Positions 28,461 to 37,182 are shown, numbered from the stretch's first letter. The stretch is 64,000 nucleotides of DNA from Nonomuraea fuscirosea (GCF_003001935.1 NZ_PVNG01000013.1:296365-360364); one strand, 5' to 3'. Notes: a model not told the origin generated them from the letters alone. Translations and numbers: made by a program.

Positions 28461-28500
28461 GAGGGTTCCCTCCTGCGACAGGAAGACCGGTCGGACGGTG

Positions 28501-30873
28501 TCAGGCGCGGGACCACTTCTGGTCGGCGCCGCCGGTACAGGTCCGGATGCGCGCCTTGGCGCCGTTGGCGGTGCTAGGCACGTCCAGGCACTTGTCCGCC
28601 CCGACGGCGGTGACGCTGCCGTCGGCGTTGAGCCGCCACTTCTGGTTGTTCTGACCGTTGCAGTCCCAGATGATCACCGCGGTGCCGTCGGCGGTGCCGG
28701 CCCCGTTGACGTCCAGGCACTTGCCGCCGTAGACGCGCAGCTCACCGGCGCCGGTCTGGGTCCACTGCTGGTTGGCCTGGCCGTGGCAGTCCCAAAGCTG
28801 GGCCTGCGCGCCGTTGGCCTGCGAGGCGCCGTTGACGTCCAGGCAGCGGCCCGACCCCGCGTGCTTCAGCGCGCCGGTGCCGCCGGAAGGCGCGCCCTCG
28901 GGACCGGCGGCGGCGATCACGGCCTGGGCGCCGGCCGGCCAGGAGCCGCCGGAGACGGTGATGTTGCCGTTCACCACGCTGCCGCGGTCGCCGTTCGTCA
29001 CGTTCGTGCTCCCGTTGGTGGACCAGTTGCCGGTGACGGTGAAGTCGCCCATGTTCTCGCCGTACCAGTAGTTGGCGGTGGCCCAGGTGCCGGTGCTGGA
29101 CAGCACGTTGTTCCTGACGGTGTAGTACCTGGAGCCCTCGTCGAAATAGACGCCGAACCAGCCGTTGGTGCGCAGGCAGTGGTTGTCGCTGATCACCGCA
29201 CCCGGGTTCCACGAGAGGGTGTAGATGCAGCCGCCGTCGGTCATCTGCCGCATGACGTCGTGCACGTAGTTGCCGACGAGCCGGTTGCCGGAGGCGGTGG
29301 TGGGCGTGGTGTAGCGGGGCTGGAAGTCGTACAGGCCGCGCTGGGCGTAGTGGTCGCTGCCGCCCGGCTCGTTGGCGCCCCAGCCGTACCCGATCGACAT
29401 GCCGGTGTAGGGCAGGTTGTAGACCTCGTTGTGGGACACGTCGGTGCCGGTGACGTACGTGGTCAGGACCGAGACGACGCCACGGTGGTCCAGGCCGAGG
29501 TCGTGGATGCGGTTGTGGCTGACGGTGATGTTCCGGTTGACCATGCGCGGGTCGCCCGGGTGGTGCGCGTCGGCGCGCACGCCGCCGGCCACGATGCCGC
29601 CGGCGGAGCTGTGGGCGATCTCCGACCGGGTGACCGTGATGCCGGTGGCGCCCAGGCCGACCCCGGAGGCGTGCGCGTTGGCGTCGTTGCCGATGCCGAT
29701 GGCGGTCTGTCCCAGGTTGACGAAGCGCGAGCCGGTGAAGGTGATGGTGTCGGCCGCGGAGACCTGCACGGCGGCGGGCATCTGGAACCAGTTCGGCCGG
29801 GTCGCCTCGAACTCGCGGCAGCCCTGGTGGCAGGCGGTGAAGGCGGGCCGGCTCCAGTCGCCGGCGATGTAGGCGCCGGTCTGCTGGTCCACGTAGCCCT
29901 GGTCGCCGCTCGGGCCGAGCCAGCTGGTGCCGGTGAAGGTGATCCCGCTGAACGTGATGTGGTGCGCGGGCGCGCCATAGGTGCCCCCGACCTGTACCAG
30001 CGACTGCAGCACCGGCAGCTCCACGCTGACGTCGGCCATGTTCTGCCCGGCTAGCGGGATGTAGGACAGGACGCCGGTCGCGGGGTCGAGGTACCACTCC
30101 CCCGGCGAGTCGAGGAACTCGTAGGCGTTGACCAGGTAGAGCGGCCCCGCCCGGTGCGGGCTGGTGAAGGTGTCGTAGCCGAAGTTGTTGTTGCTCCAGG
30201 CGGGCTGCCGCATCGTGATGAGGTTGCCGCCGATGCTCCGCACGGGCGCGTACCGGTCGGTGAAGGAGCCGACGCTCTCCATCTCGATCCGGTCCTGGCC
30301 GGTGAGGTTGTTCAGGTAGCTCAGCGCGCCGCTGGTGAACCTCATTCCGGTGCTGCCGGCGGTGAAGTCGGACCGGTTGACGGCGGTGCGCGCCCGGGTG
30401 GCGAGCGCGCCGTCGACGTACAGCTGCCGGGTGTCGATCCCGGCGCCGACGCCGGCGCGCCAGATGTTCCTGCCGGAGTCCGCCAGTGACCAGCCGGTAA
30501 CCGCCCTGGCCCCGCTGATGACCGGAACGGCTCCCGCCGCGGCCCGCCACGTGACCGTGTACCCGTTGGTGCCGGAGTCGGCGGCGGTCAGCCGGAGCGG
30601 CGCGGAGAGCCGGTATACCCCGCCGGCCAGCTCGACGACGATGTCACCGGACATCCCGGCGTTCAGCGCACGTACCGCCGCCTGCGCGGCGGACAGCGCG
30701 CACGGCTGAGTGGAGGTGCAGGCGGTGCCGGTGCCGGACGGTGCGGCGTGAAGGGTGGTGGTGGCGGCGAGCGCCGGAGCGGGGGCGATCAGGACGAACG
30801 CCGCGGCGAGCACGGCGGTCACGAGGCCGATCAGGGTGGGTCTCGGCGGCGTGACGGGCGAGGGTGAGGGCAC
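28501..30873 (-). CDS. Secreted right-handed parallel beta-helix protein with CBM13
   Basis: A secreted 790-residue protein, first gene of the nine-gene operon. The GTG at 30873 has a strong GGAGGA site; the signal peptide ends at ALAATT. The body (~40-650) shows Asn/Gly-rich repeating coils such as ITFTGSRFVNLG and NITVSHNRIHDLG, typical of pectate-lyase-like or glycosidase beta-helices. A ricin trefoil with QxW repeats ends the protein (~665-790). Polysaccharide lyase or hydrolase activity is likely, but I cannot assign a family. The palindrome at 30929-30947 lies just upstream. Confidence 0.82.
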   Translation of the reverse strand: MPSPSPVTPPRPTLIGLVTAVLAAAFVLIAPAPALAATTTLHAAPSGTGTACTSTQPCALSAAQAAVRALNAGMSGDIVVELAGGVYRLSAPLRLTAADSGTNGYTVTWRAAAGAVPVISGARAVTGWSLADSGRNIWRAGVGAGIDTRQLYVDGALATRARTAVNRSDFTAGSTGMRFTSGALSYLNNLTGQDRIEMESVGSFTDRYAPVRSIGGNLITMRQPAWSNNNFGYDTFTSPHRAGPLYLVNAYEFLDSPGEWYLDPATGVLSYIPLAGQNMADVSVELPVLQSLVQVGGTYGAPAHHITFSGITFTGTSWLGPSGDQGYVDQQTGAYIAGDWSRPAFTACHQGCREFEATRPNWFQMPAAVQVSAADTITFTGSRFVNLGQTAIGIGNDANAHASGVGLGATGITVTRSEIAHSSAGGIVAGGVRADAHHPGDPRMVNRNITVSHNRIHDLGLDHRGVVSVLTTYVTGTDVSHNEVYNLPYTGMSIGYGWGANEPGGSDHYAQRGLYDFQPRYTTPTTASGNRLVGNYVHDVMRQMTDGGCIYTLSWNPGAVISDNHCLRTNGWFGVYFDEGSRYYTVRNNVLSSTGTWATANYWYGENMGDFTVTGNWSTNGSTNVTNGDRGSVVNGNITVSGGSWPAGAQAVIAAAGPEGAPSGGTGALKHAGSGRCLDVNGASQANGAQAQLWDCHGQANQQWTQTGAGELRVYGGKCLDVNGAGTADGTAVIIWDCNGQNNQKWRLNADGSVTAVGADKCLDVPSTANGAKARIRTCTGGADQKWSRA

Positions 30874-30928
30874 AGTCGTTCCTCCGGGGGGTGGGGGGCG
30901 CCGGCCTGCCTCCCCCATTAGCGTCAGA

Positions 30929-30947
30929 TCTTGACGGCCCGTCAAGA
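30929..30947. promoter_or_regulatory. 19 bp perfect operator palindrome
   Basis: TCTTGACGGCCCGTCAAGA is a perfect 9+1+9 inverted repeat, 55 bp upstream of the start of the nine-gene operon and in the region shared with the divergent FadR-type gene. It is a strong candidate operator. Confidence 0.72.
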
Positions 30948-31081
30948 GATTAGGCGGGCTTATCTCCTCGCTCCACGCCCGAACGCTGCGATCCCGGTGC
31001 CCCGATAGCCGCACTCACCAGCGATTATTCCGCGGGTGGCGCGTTTTCGGATCGAGCGGTCGCGAATGAACCGTTCATATA

Positions 31082-31136
31082 AGTCGTACTCATCATCGGC
31101 CCGGCCTCGGGGATTTCGGTCCATCAGTCATACTCA
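31082..31136. promoter_or_regulatory. Direct repeats AGTCRTACTCA before the FadR-type gene
   Basis: AGTCGTACTCA (31082-31092) and AGTCATACTCA (31126-31136) are 11 bp direct repeats with one difference, 44 bp apart, just upstream of the GTG at 31164. They could be regulator-binding or promoter elements. Confidence 0.45.
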
Positions 31137-31163
31137 GGCAGGGAACGGCGAGGAAGGAGCACG

Positions 31164-31901
31164 GTGACCGACACTCCCCGCGAGAGCGGATACCGGCCGG
31201 GCTACGAGGTGGCGGCCGAGCAGGTGCTGGAACTGATCGTCGAGCTCGGCCTGCGTCCTGGCGACCGCATGCCGACCGAGAACGAGCTGGCCCGGCGGCT
31301 GGGCACCAGCCGCACCGTGGTGCGCGAGGCGGTGAAGATCCTCTCCGCGCTGGGCCGGGTGCGCGCCCAGAAGGGCCGCGGGCTGTACGTGGCCGACGAC
31401 GAGGGGATGTTCGGCTCCGGGCGCCGGGCGTCCTTCTTCCTTCCGACCGACCTCGACCACGTCTACATGCTGTTCGAGTTCCGCCAGGCGCAGGAGATGG
31501 AGACCAGCCGGCTGGCCGCCCGCCGCGCCACCCCGGCCGAGCTGAGGGCCATCGAGGAAGCCGCCGCCCTGTGCCGCCGAGGTTTCGAGACCGGGCGCGA
31601 GGACCTGTTCAACGAGGGCGACGACGCCTTCCACACCGCCGTCGCCACCGCCTCGCACAACATGTTCCTCCAGGTCGCCGTAGGGGAGGCGCGCAGGCTG
31701 CAGGCGCAGTCGAGCCTCATCGGCCTGCGCGGCTCGGTGGGCGGTCACGCCGCCAAGGCGGTCGAGGAGCACGACGCGATCCACCGGGCCATCCGCGCCG
31801 GCGATCCGGAGGCGGCCGCGCAGGCGGCGGCCACGCACATCGACAACACCCTCGCCGACTACCGCAGGGAGATCCAGCAGCGCCTCTTCTCGGCCCGCTG
31901 A
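31164..31901 (+). CDS. GntR-family transcriptional regulator (FadR subfamily)
   Basis: A 245-residue regulator: a winged HTH (~15-75, MPTENELARRLGTSRTVVREAVKIL) followed by an all-helical FCD effector domain. Such proteins bind sugar acids or related metabolites. It starts with a GTG after AGGAAGGAG and is divergent from the nine-gene operon, which makes that operon the likely target. The upstream region holds a 19 bp palindrome and two direct repeats. Confidence 0.9.
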   Translation: MTDTPRESGYRPGYEVAAEQVLELIVELGLRPGDRMPTENELARRLGTSRTVVREAVKILSALGRVRAQKGRGLYVADDEGMFGSGRRASFFLPTDLDHVYMLFEFRQAQEMETSRLAARRATPAELRAIEEAAALCRRGFETGREDLFNEGDDAFHTAVATASHNMFLQVAVGEARRLQAQSSLIGLRGSVGGHAAKAVEEHDAIHRAIRAGDPEAAAQAAATHIDNTLADYRREIQQRLFSAR

Positions 31902-31981
31902 GGCGACCGCTGAGGCGACCGCTGATGCGGCCGGCCCGGACCGGCGCGGGCCGCGCACGGGCGGCGGGGCGGGTCCAGCCG

Positions 31982-32040
31982 ACGGGGCGGGGCCGGGCGG
32001 CGGGGCGGGGCCGGGCGGCGGGGCGGGGCCGGGCGGGCGG
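31982..32040. repeat. GC-only tandem repeat, 18 bp unit
   Basis: About three copies of an 18 bp unit made only of G and C lie between the convergent FadR-type gene and the dehydratase gene. The DNA may form unusual secondary structure. No gene is predicted here. Confidence 0.7.
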
Positions 32041-32053
32041 GAGCGGGGCCGGC

Positions 32054-33226
32054 TCATCCCGGTGACCGCGCCGGCAAGGAGTGGTCGGCGACCGCCAGCA
32101 GCCGTCGTCCGGCGTGCTCCGGCCGGACGTCGGGGCTCTCGGCCGTCCTGACGGCCGGCCGGTGGAAGGCGTCCACCGCCTGCTCGTCGACCGTGACGCC
32201 GAGGCCAGGTGAGTCGCCGAGAACGACCGCGCCGTCCTCGACGTGCAGGTCGAGGGACAGCCCGAGCGGCGGGTGCAGATTCTGCAACTCGCTGGCCAGG
32301 TGGTTCGGCACCGACGTGGCGGCGTGCAGCAGCGCGACGGGCGTGCCGCCGATCGGGCTGACCGGCAGGTCGTGCGCGTGCGCCAGCGCGGAGACCCGCA
32401 GGAAGTGGGACACCCCCCAGACGACGGCCGTCTGGACGATGTCCACGGCCCCCGCGGCCAGCAGCGGGCGGAACTGCTCCAGCCCGGTGAGGTTCTCCCC
32501 CGTGGCGACGGAGGCGCGGATCCCGCGGCCGACGGCGGCCAGGCCCTCGGCGTCCCACCGCCGTACCGGCTCCTCGATCCAGGTGAGGTCCAGCGTGCGT
32601 TCCAGTTCGCAGACGTGACGGACGGCCTGTTTGCGGGTCCAGGCCTCGTTCACGTCGAGCATGAGGCCCGGCCGCGCGCCCTGCCCGGCCTCGGTCAGGA
32701 CATCGCGGACCAGCGTCAGGCGGCGCAGGTCGCGTTCGATGTCGAGGCCGCCCTTGATCTTGGCCGCGCGGAGCCCGTGCTGGGCGTAGACCTGGTAGAC
32801 CGCGACGAGTTCGTCGTCGGTCAGGCCGATGTCGAGGCCGGAGGCGTAGGCGGGCACCCGCCGGTCGCGCCCGCCGAGCAGGCGCCAGAGCGGCTCACCG
32901 GCCGCCTGGGCCTTGATGTCCCACAGGGCGGTGTCGAGCGCCCCGATCGTGCCGAAGACGGCTCCGGCGTGGCCGACCTTGAAGGTCCGCCGCAGCATGC
33001 GGTCGTAGAGCGCCGTCACCCCGCGCGGGTCCTCACCCTCGATCGCGGCGAAGACGGTGTCGATCTCCACCTGCGGCCCGAGGCCGACGCCGGTGATCCC
33101 CTCGTCGGTGTCCACCAGGACGAGCGGCACCGGGACGGTTCCGTCGGCGAAGACGCCGTTGACGTCCCCGACGGGACGGCCCCATTCCTGGACCGTCGTC
33201 ATGGTGCGATACCCCGTGATCCGCAT
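32054..33226 (-). CDS. Enolase-superfamily dehydratase/racemase (mandelate racemase/muconate lactonizing family)
   Basis: A 390-residue cytoplasmic enzyme of the enolase superfamily, which abstracts the proton next to a carboxylate, often in acid-sugar dehydration. The KxK pair is at AAKIKGG (~K156/K158), and metal ligands are seen in MLDVNEAW (~D191), TWIEEP (~E218) and TGENLTG (~E244). Its start lies 1 bp after the stop of the preceding permease, so it belongs to the third CUT1 importer operon and probably acts on the imported sugar acid. The C-terminal ~35 residues after VTVDEQAVDAF extend past the usual end. Substrate is unknown. Confidence 0.86.
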   Translation of the reverse strand: MRITGYRTMTTVQEWGRPVGDVNGVFADGTVPVPLVLVDTDEGITGVGLGPQVEIDTVFAAIEGEDPRGVTALYDRMLRRTFKVGHAGAVFGTIGALDTALWDIKAQAAGEPLWRLLGGRDRRVPAYASGLDIGLTDDELVAVYQVYAQHGLRAAKIKGGLDIERDLRRLTLVRDVLTEAGQGARPGLMLDVNEAWTRKQAVRHVCELERTLDLTWIEEPVRRWDAEGLAAVGRGIRASVATGENLTGLEQFRPLLAAGAVDIVQTAVVWGVSHFLRVSALAHAHDLPVSPIGGTPVALLHAATSVPNHLASELQNLHPPLGLSLDLHVEDGAVVLGDSPGLGVTVDEQAVDAFHRPAVRTAESPDVRPEHAGRRLLAVADHSLPARSPG

Positions 33227-33227
33227 G

Positions 33228-34055
33228 TCAGCCTTTCGTGGAACCGGCGGTGACGCCGTCGGCGATCTGCCGCTGGAGGAACAGATAGATCATCAGTACG
33301 GGTACCGCGGCGATCAGGACACCCGAGGCGAAGGTGGGAATGTCGCCGGAGTACTGCCCGCGCAGCGCGTTGACCCCGATCATGAGGGTGCGGTGTTCCG
33401 GCGACGGCATCATGAGCAGGGCGATGAGCACGTCGTTCCAGCAGAACAGGGCGTCGAGGATGCCGACCGACAGCAGCGCGGGCACGCCCAGCGGGAGCAT
33501 GATCCGCCGGTAGACGCCGTACACCGAGTTGCCGTCGATCCTGGCCGCGTCGACGATCTCCGCCGGGATGGTCCGGTAGTGGCTCGTCATCAGGAAGACG
33601 GTGAACGGCAGGTACTGGGCGACGTAGGCCAGGATCAGCCCCGGGTAGGTGTCGACGAGCCCGCTGTCGGCCATGACCCGGGTGAGCGGGACCATGATCA
33701 CTTGGAACGGGATGAACAGCCCGGCGAGACAGCCCAGGAAGATCATCGAAGAACCGCGGAACCTCAGCCGGGCCAGCGCGAAGCCCGCCATCGACCCCAG
33801 CAGGAGCAGCAGCGCCACGGCACAGGCGACGACGACGAACGAGTTGACGAAGTAGCGCCCCATCCCGGCGCCGGTCCACGCCTCGGCGATGTTGTCCCAG
33901 CGCAGGCCGCCCGCCGGGGCGAACCGGTCGAGGACGTAGTCGCGGCGGGTCTTCATCGCGACGTTGGCGGTGAAGACGAGCGGATAGATCGTCGCCAGCG
34001 CGAGACCGGCCATCGGCACGGTGGCCGCCCACCTGGCCAGGCGTCCTCCGGGCAT
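33228..34055 (-). CDS. Carbohydrate ABC transporter permease (MalG type, CUT1)
   Basis: A 275-residue permease with the EAA loop DAARIDGNSVYGVYRRIMLP and helices starting at MAGLALATIYPLVFTANVA. Its ATG overlaps the upstream permease stop by one base (TGATG). It is in one operon with the binding protein and the enolase-superfamily enzyme. No ATPase gene is present in the operon. Confidence 0.9.
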   Translation of the reverse strand: MPGGRLARWAATVPMAGLALATIYPLVFTANVAMKTRRDYVLDRFAPAGGLRWDNIAEAWTGAGMGRYFVNSFVVVACAVALLLLLGSMAGFALARLRFRGSSMIFLGCLAGLFIPFQVIMVPLTRVMADSGLVDTYPGLILAYVAQYLPFTVFLMTSHYRTIPAEIVDAARIDGNSVYGVYRRIMLPLGVPALLSVGILDALFCWNDVLIALLMMPSPEHRTLMIGVNALRGQYSGDIPTFASGVLIAAVPVLMIYLFLQRQIADGVTAGSTKG

Positions 34056-34942
34056 CAGTCCTGCCTTCCCGCGCGCCGGAGCAGCGTGATCTGCAGCAGC
34101 CCGACCACGAGCATGACGACGAAGAGCACCGTCGAGGCGGCCGAGGCGAGCGCCGGCCGGTTGAGCTGTCCCTGCTGATGCCAGATGTAGTACTCCGGCA
34201 GATAGGTGGCGCCCTCCGGGCCGCCGCTGGTCATGACGAAGAGCAGGCCGAACATGGACGTCAGCATCCCGATCATGGTCGTCACGAAGACGAACTGGAT
34301 GGTCCGGGTCAGGCTAGGGATGATCACGTGCCAGATCGACTGGCGGAGCGACGCGCCGTCCACCCGGGCGGCGTCCAGCAACGAGGAGTCCAAGGTGCTG
34401 AATCCGGCGAGGAACACCACCAGGGCCATCCCGAAGGTCGCCCAGACGTGCACGCCGACGACGGTGAACATGGCGATGCCCGGATCGCCGAGCCAGTCGA
34501 CGGGGCCGGCGCCGACCATCCCGAGCAGGGAGTTCAGCGGGCCGTCGTACCCGAGCATGAGGTTGAAGATCGCGCCGACGATCACCGGGGAGAGCACGGC
34601 CGGGAAGAAGTAGACGCTGCGGTAGACCCGGTGGCCCGGCACGCGCAGGTAGATGAAGGTCGCGAGCAGGCCCGGGATCGCCACGGCCACCGGCAGCAGC
34701 AGGACCAGCAGCCCGACGTTGCGCAGCGAGACGCGGAACAGCGGGTCGGCGGCCAGCTCCAGGTAGTTGCCCAGTCCGACGGGGGTGCCGTTGAGGTCGC
34801 CGTCGCCGGTGAAGGAGAAGTTGACGCCCAGGGCCAGCGGCCACAGCCGCAGCGCCACGATGATCAGCACGGCCGGGGCCACCAGCACGTAGGGTGCCAG
34901 GCGCTCGGCCAGCGCCGACGACGACGGCTCCGCGATCCGCAC
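34055..34942 (-). CDS. Sugar ABC transporter permease (MalF type, CUT1)
   Basis: A 295-residue permease with the first helix YVLVAPAVLIIVALRLWPLAL and the EAA loop DAARVDGASLRQSIWHVIIP. It starts at a GTG 4 bp after the binding-protein stop and is coupled to the next permease. The EAA loop differs clearly from those of the other two CUT1 systems, so this importer belongs to a different branch. Confidence 0.9.
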   Translation of the reverse strand: MRIAEPSSSALAERLAPYVLVAPAVLIIVALRLWPLALGVNFSFTGDGDLNGTPVGLGNYLELAADPLFRVSLRNVGLLVLLLPVAVAIPGLLATFIYLRVPGHRVYRSVYFFPAVLSPVIVGAIFNLMLGYDGPLNSLLGMVGAGPVDWLGDPGIAMFTVVGVHVWATFGMALVVFLAGFSTLDSSLLDAARVDGASLRQSIWHVIIPSLTRTIQFVFVTTMIGMLTSMFGLLFVMTSGGPEGATYLPEYYIWHQQGQLNRPALASAASTVLFVVMLVVGLLQITLLRRAGRQD

Positions 34943-34946
34943 GCGG

Positions 34947-36224
34947 TCAGCCCTTCCGGTCGGAGGCGGCCAGCTGCTCCAGAGCCTTGTCCACGGTGGT
35001 CGACCCGCTCAGCAGCTGCTGGGACAGCCGGCCCATCACGTCGAGGGTCTTGGAGGACAGCGCCACGTGCAGGGCCGGCTTGCCGGTCTCGATCTGGGCG
35101 GTGATCGCGGCGACGGCCGGGCCGGCCTGCGAGACGTCGACCGTCGTGTCGGACACGATCGCGCCGGCCTTGCCGTAGAACGCCGTCAGCGCGCCGGTGG
35201 AGGTCAGGGACCGCACGAGATCGGCGGCCAGCTCGGGGGCCTTCGTCCATTTCGCGACCGCGTAGCCGATCCCGCCGTCGTACGGGAGGCTCGGAACGGC
35301 GCCGTCGGTGACGACCGGAGCCGGCATGACGCCGATCTTGTCGGGCGGCAGGAACTCCTTGAAGTCGTTCCAGTGCCCGATATCCGACATGAGGCCGATG
35401 ATGTGCGCGGCCTTACCGGTCTCGAAGACGCGGAACACGTCGCTGAACATCGCGGTGGAGTTGGCGCCGTCGTTGTTCAGCCCCTTGTCGCCGACGTCCT
35501 TCCACAGCTCGAAGATCCGCTTCACGCCGGGAGAGTTCCAGTCGCGCTTGCCGGCGATCCAGTCGTCGTACTCCTCGGGAGTGAGGACACCGGACCCCAG
35601 GCCCGACAGGAAGAACTGGATGCCGAAGCCCTCCTTGTTGCCGAGCGCGAAGCAGGCGGCCCCGGTCGCCTTCTTGACGGCGGCGCAGCCGCTGACGAAC
35701 TCGCTCCACGTCTTGGGCGGTGCGGCCGGGTCGAGCCCTGCCCGCTCGTACAGCGCCTTGTTGTAGTAGATCGGGTGGCCCTGCAGGGTCACCGGCGCGG
35801 CGTAGATCTTGCCGTCCTTGCTGAAGGCGTCCCAGCCCGCCAGCCGGCTCTTGTCCTGGGCCACGTACGAATCCAGCGGGAGGAGCGCGTCGGCCCGGTC
35901 GCGGATCTGCCCTCCTCCGTTGAAGAGCATGACGTCGGGCCCCTTGCCGGTCTGGATCGCCGTGCCGAGCAGGGTGTAGTACTGGTCGAACGGCTGGGCG
36001 ACGAACTCGACGGTGACGTCCGGGTGCCGCTTGGCGAAGTCCGCTTTGGCCTGCTCGATGTAGGTGGCGGCGGCCGCCTCCCCGGACTTCCAGTCCCAGA
36101 CCAAGAGTTTCTGCTGCGGCTGCGACGCCTGTCCGGACGGTGACTCCGTCCGGGTGGCGCTGCCGCAGCCCGCCACGGTCAGTGCCACGGCCATCAGAGC
36201 CGACCATAACGTTCGCTGCTGCAT
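34947..36224 (-). CDS. Extracellular sugar-binding lipoprotein of the third CUT1 importer
   Basis: A 425-residue family-1 binding protein with signal peptide and lipobox (TVAGC). The core has WDWKSGEAAAATYIEQAK near the start, GKGPDVMLFNGGG and YYNKALYERAGL, all usual in CUT1 proteins. The ATG at 36224 is chosen because the lipobox follows it at the right distance and GGGAGG lies upstream; the frame runs further but over the divergent regulator. It is the first gene of the operon and is divergent from the FadR-type gene at 36345. With an acid-sugar dehydratase in the operon, the ligand may be a uronic acid-containing sugar. Confidence 0.9.
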   Translation of the reverse strand: MQQRTLWSALMAVALTVAGCGSATRTESPSGQASQPQQKLLVWDWKSGEAAAATYIEQAKADFAKRHPDVTVEFVAQPFDQYYTLLGTAIQTGKGPDVMLFNGGGQIRDRADALLPLDSYVAQDKSRLAGWDAFSKDGKIYAAPVTLQGHPIYYNKALYERAGLDPAAPPKTWSEFVSGCAAVKKATGAACFALGNKEGFGIQFFLSGLGSGVLTPEEYDDWIAGKRDWNSPGVKRIFELWKDVGDKGLNNDGANSTAMFSDVFRVFETGKAAHIIGLMSDIGHWNDFKEFLPPDKIGVMPAPVVTDGAVPSLPYDGGIGYAVAKWTKAPELAADLVRSLTSTGALTAFYGKAGAIVSDTTVDVSQAGPAVAAITAQIETGKPALHVALSSKTLDVMGRLSQQLLSGSTTVDKALEQLAASDRKG

Positions 36225-36283
36225 CGTTGCCCGCCTCCCGGGAGCGGCCACCGGATCCGGCCGACTCCGGCCAAACATAATTC

Positions 36284-36297
36284 GTATGACGTCTGAC
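36284..36297. promoter_or_regulatory. Possible FadR-type operator
   Basis: GTATGACGTCTGAC is an imperfect palindrome (GTnnGACGTCnnAC) in the 120 bp divergent region between the binding-protein and FadR-type genes. FadR-family sites are often short GT...AC palindromes. Confidence 0.45.
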
Positions 36298-36344
36298 GGC
36301 AAGAGAGTCTCGCGTATACTGCTTGCCGGGTCAGCGGAGGCGAA

Positions 36345-37115
36345 ATGACGGCATCGCGGGAATCGACCGGCAGTGTCCCGGCGCAACCGGCCTGGGTACG
36401 CCGCCCGGCGAGCCTGGCCAGAGCGGTGACGGCGGAGCTGGTGGAGCGCATCGTGCGCGGTGTGCACCCGCCCGGCACCTCGCTGCCGCCCGAGCCCGCC
36501 CTGTGCGAGGCGTTCTCCGTGAGCCGCACCGTCGTGCGCGAGGCGGTCAAGATCCTCCAGGAGAAGGGGCTGGTGCAGGTCCGCCAGGGCTCCGGCACCA
36601 TGGTGACCCCGCCGGCGACGTGGGACATGCTCGACGAGCTCGTCCTCACCGCGACCATCGCCGTGGACGAGAGCCTGGCGATCCTCGACGACCTCGTCGT
36701 CACGCGGCGCGTGCTGGAGTCCGACATGGCCAACGTCGCCGCCCGCCTGGCCGGGCCCGACACCGTCGACCGGCTGCGCACCCTGGTCGATGAGATGGAC
36801 GAGCTCGTGGACGACCCGGTCACGTACGCCGAGAGCGACCGCGCCTTCCACGACACGATCATGCGGGCGTCGGGCAACCGCATCGCGCGTGGCGTCGTGC
36901 GGTCGCTGGAAGGCCAGGTCGTCAACACCGCCCGCTACCTGGGCCGGACCGAGCGGGCCCTGTGCGTGGCCTCGAACCGGGGCCACCGCCGCATCTACGA
37001 GCGCATCGCCGCCCACGATCCCGAGGGCGCCGCCGAGGCGATGTTCCAGCACATCACCGAGGCCTGGATCGTGCGCCGCGACGGCACGGCCGACCCCGTA
37101 CGCCTGCGGCGCTAG
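36345..37115 (+). CDS. GntR-family transcriptional regulator (FadR subfamily)
   Basis: A 256-residue regulator with a winged HTH (~28-90, LPPEPALCEAFSVSRTVVREAVKIL) and an FCD effector domain of mainly helices. GGAGG lies 4 bp before the ATG. It is divergent from the third CUT1 operon and very likely controls it in response to the imported sugar or its acid product. It is related to, but clearly different from, the regulator at 31164. Confidence 0.9.
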   Translation: MTASRESTGSVPAQPAWVRRPASLARAVTAELVERIVRGVHPPGTSLPPEPALCEAFSVSRTVVREAVKILQEKGLVQVRQGSGTMVTPPATWDMLDELVLTATIAVDESLAILDDLVVTRRVLESDMANVAARLAGPDTVDRLRTLVDEMDELVDDPVTYAESDRAFHDTIMRASGNRIARGVVRSLEGQVVNTARYLGRTERALCVASNRGHRRIYERIAAHDPEGAAEAMFQHITEAWIVRRDGTADPVRLRR

Positions 37116-37182
37116 CACGATCGTCCCCGGCGCACCGGCGCTCCGGCGTGTGAAGGCCCGGCCGTCACGAGCTGTCCGGCCG

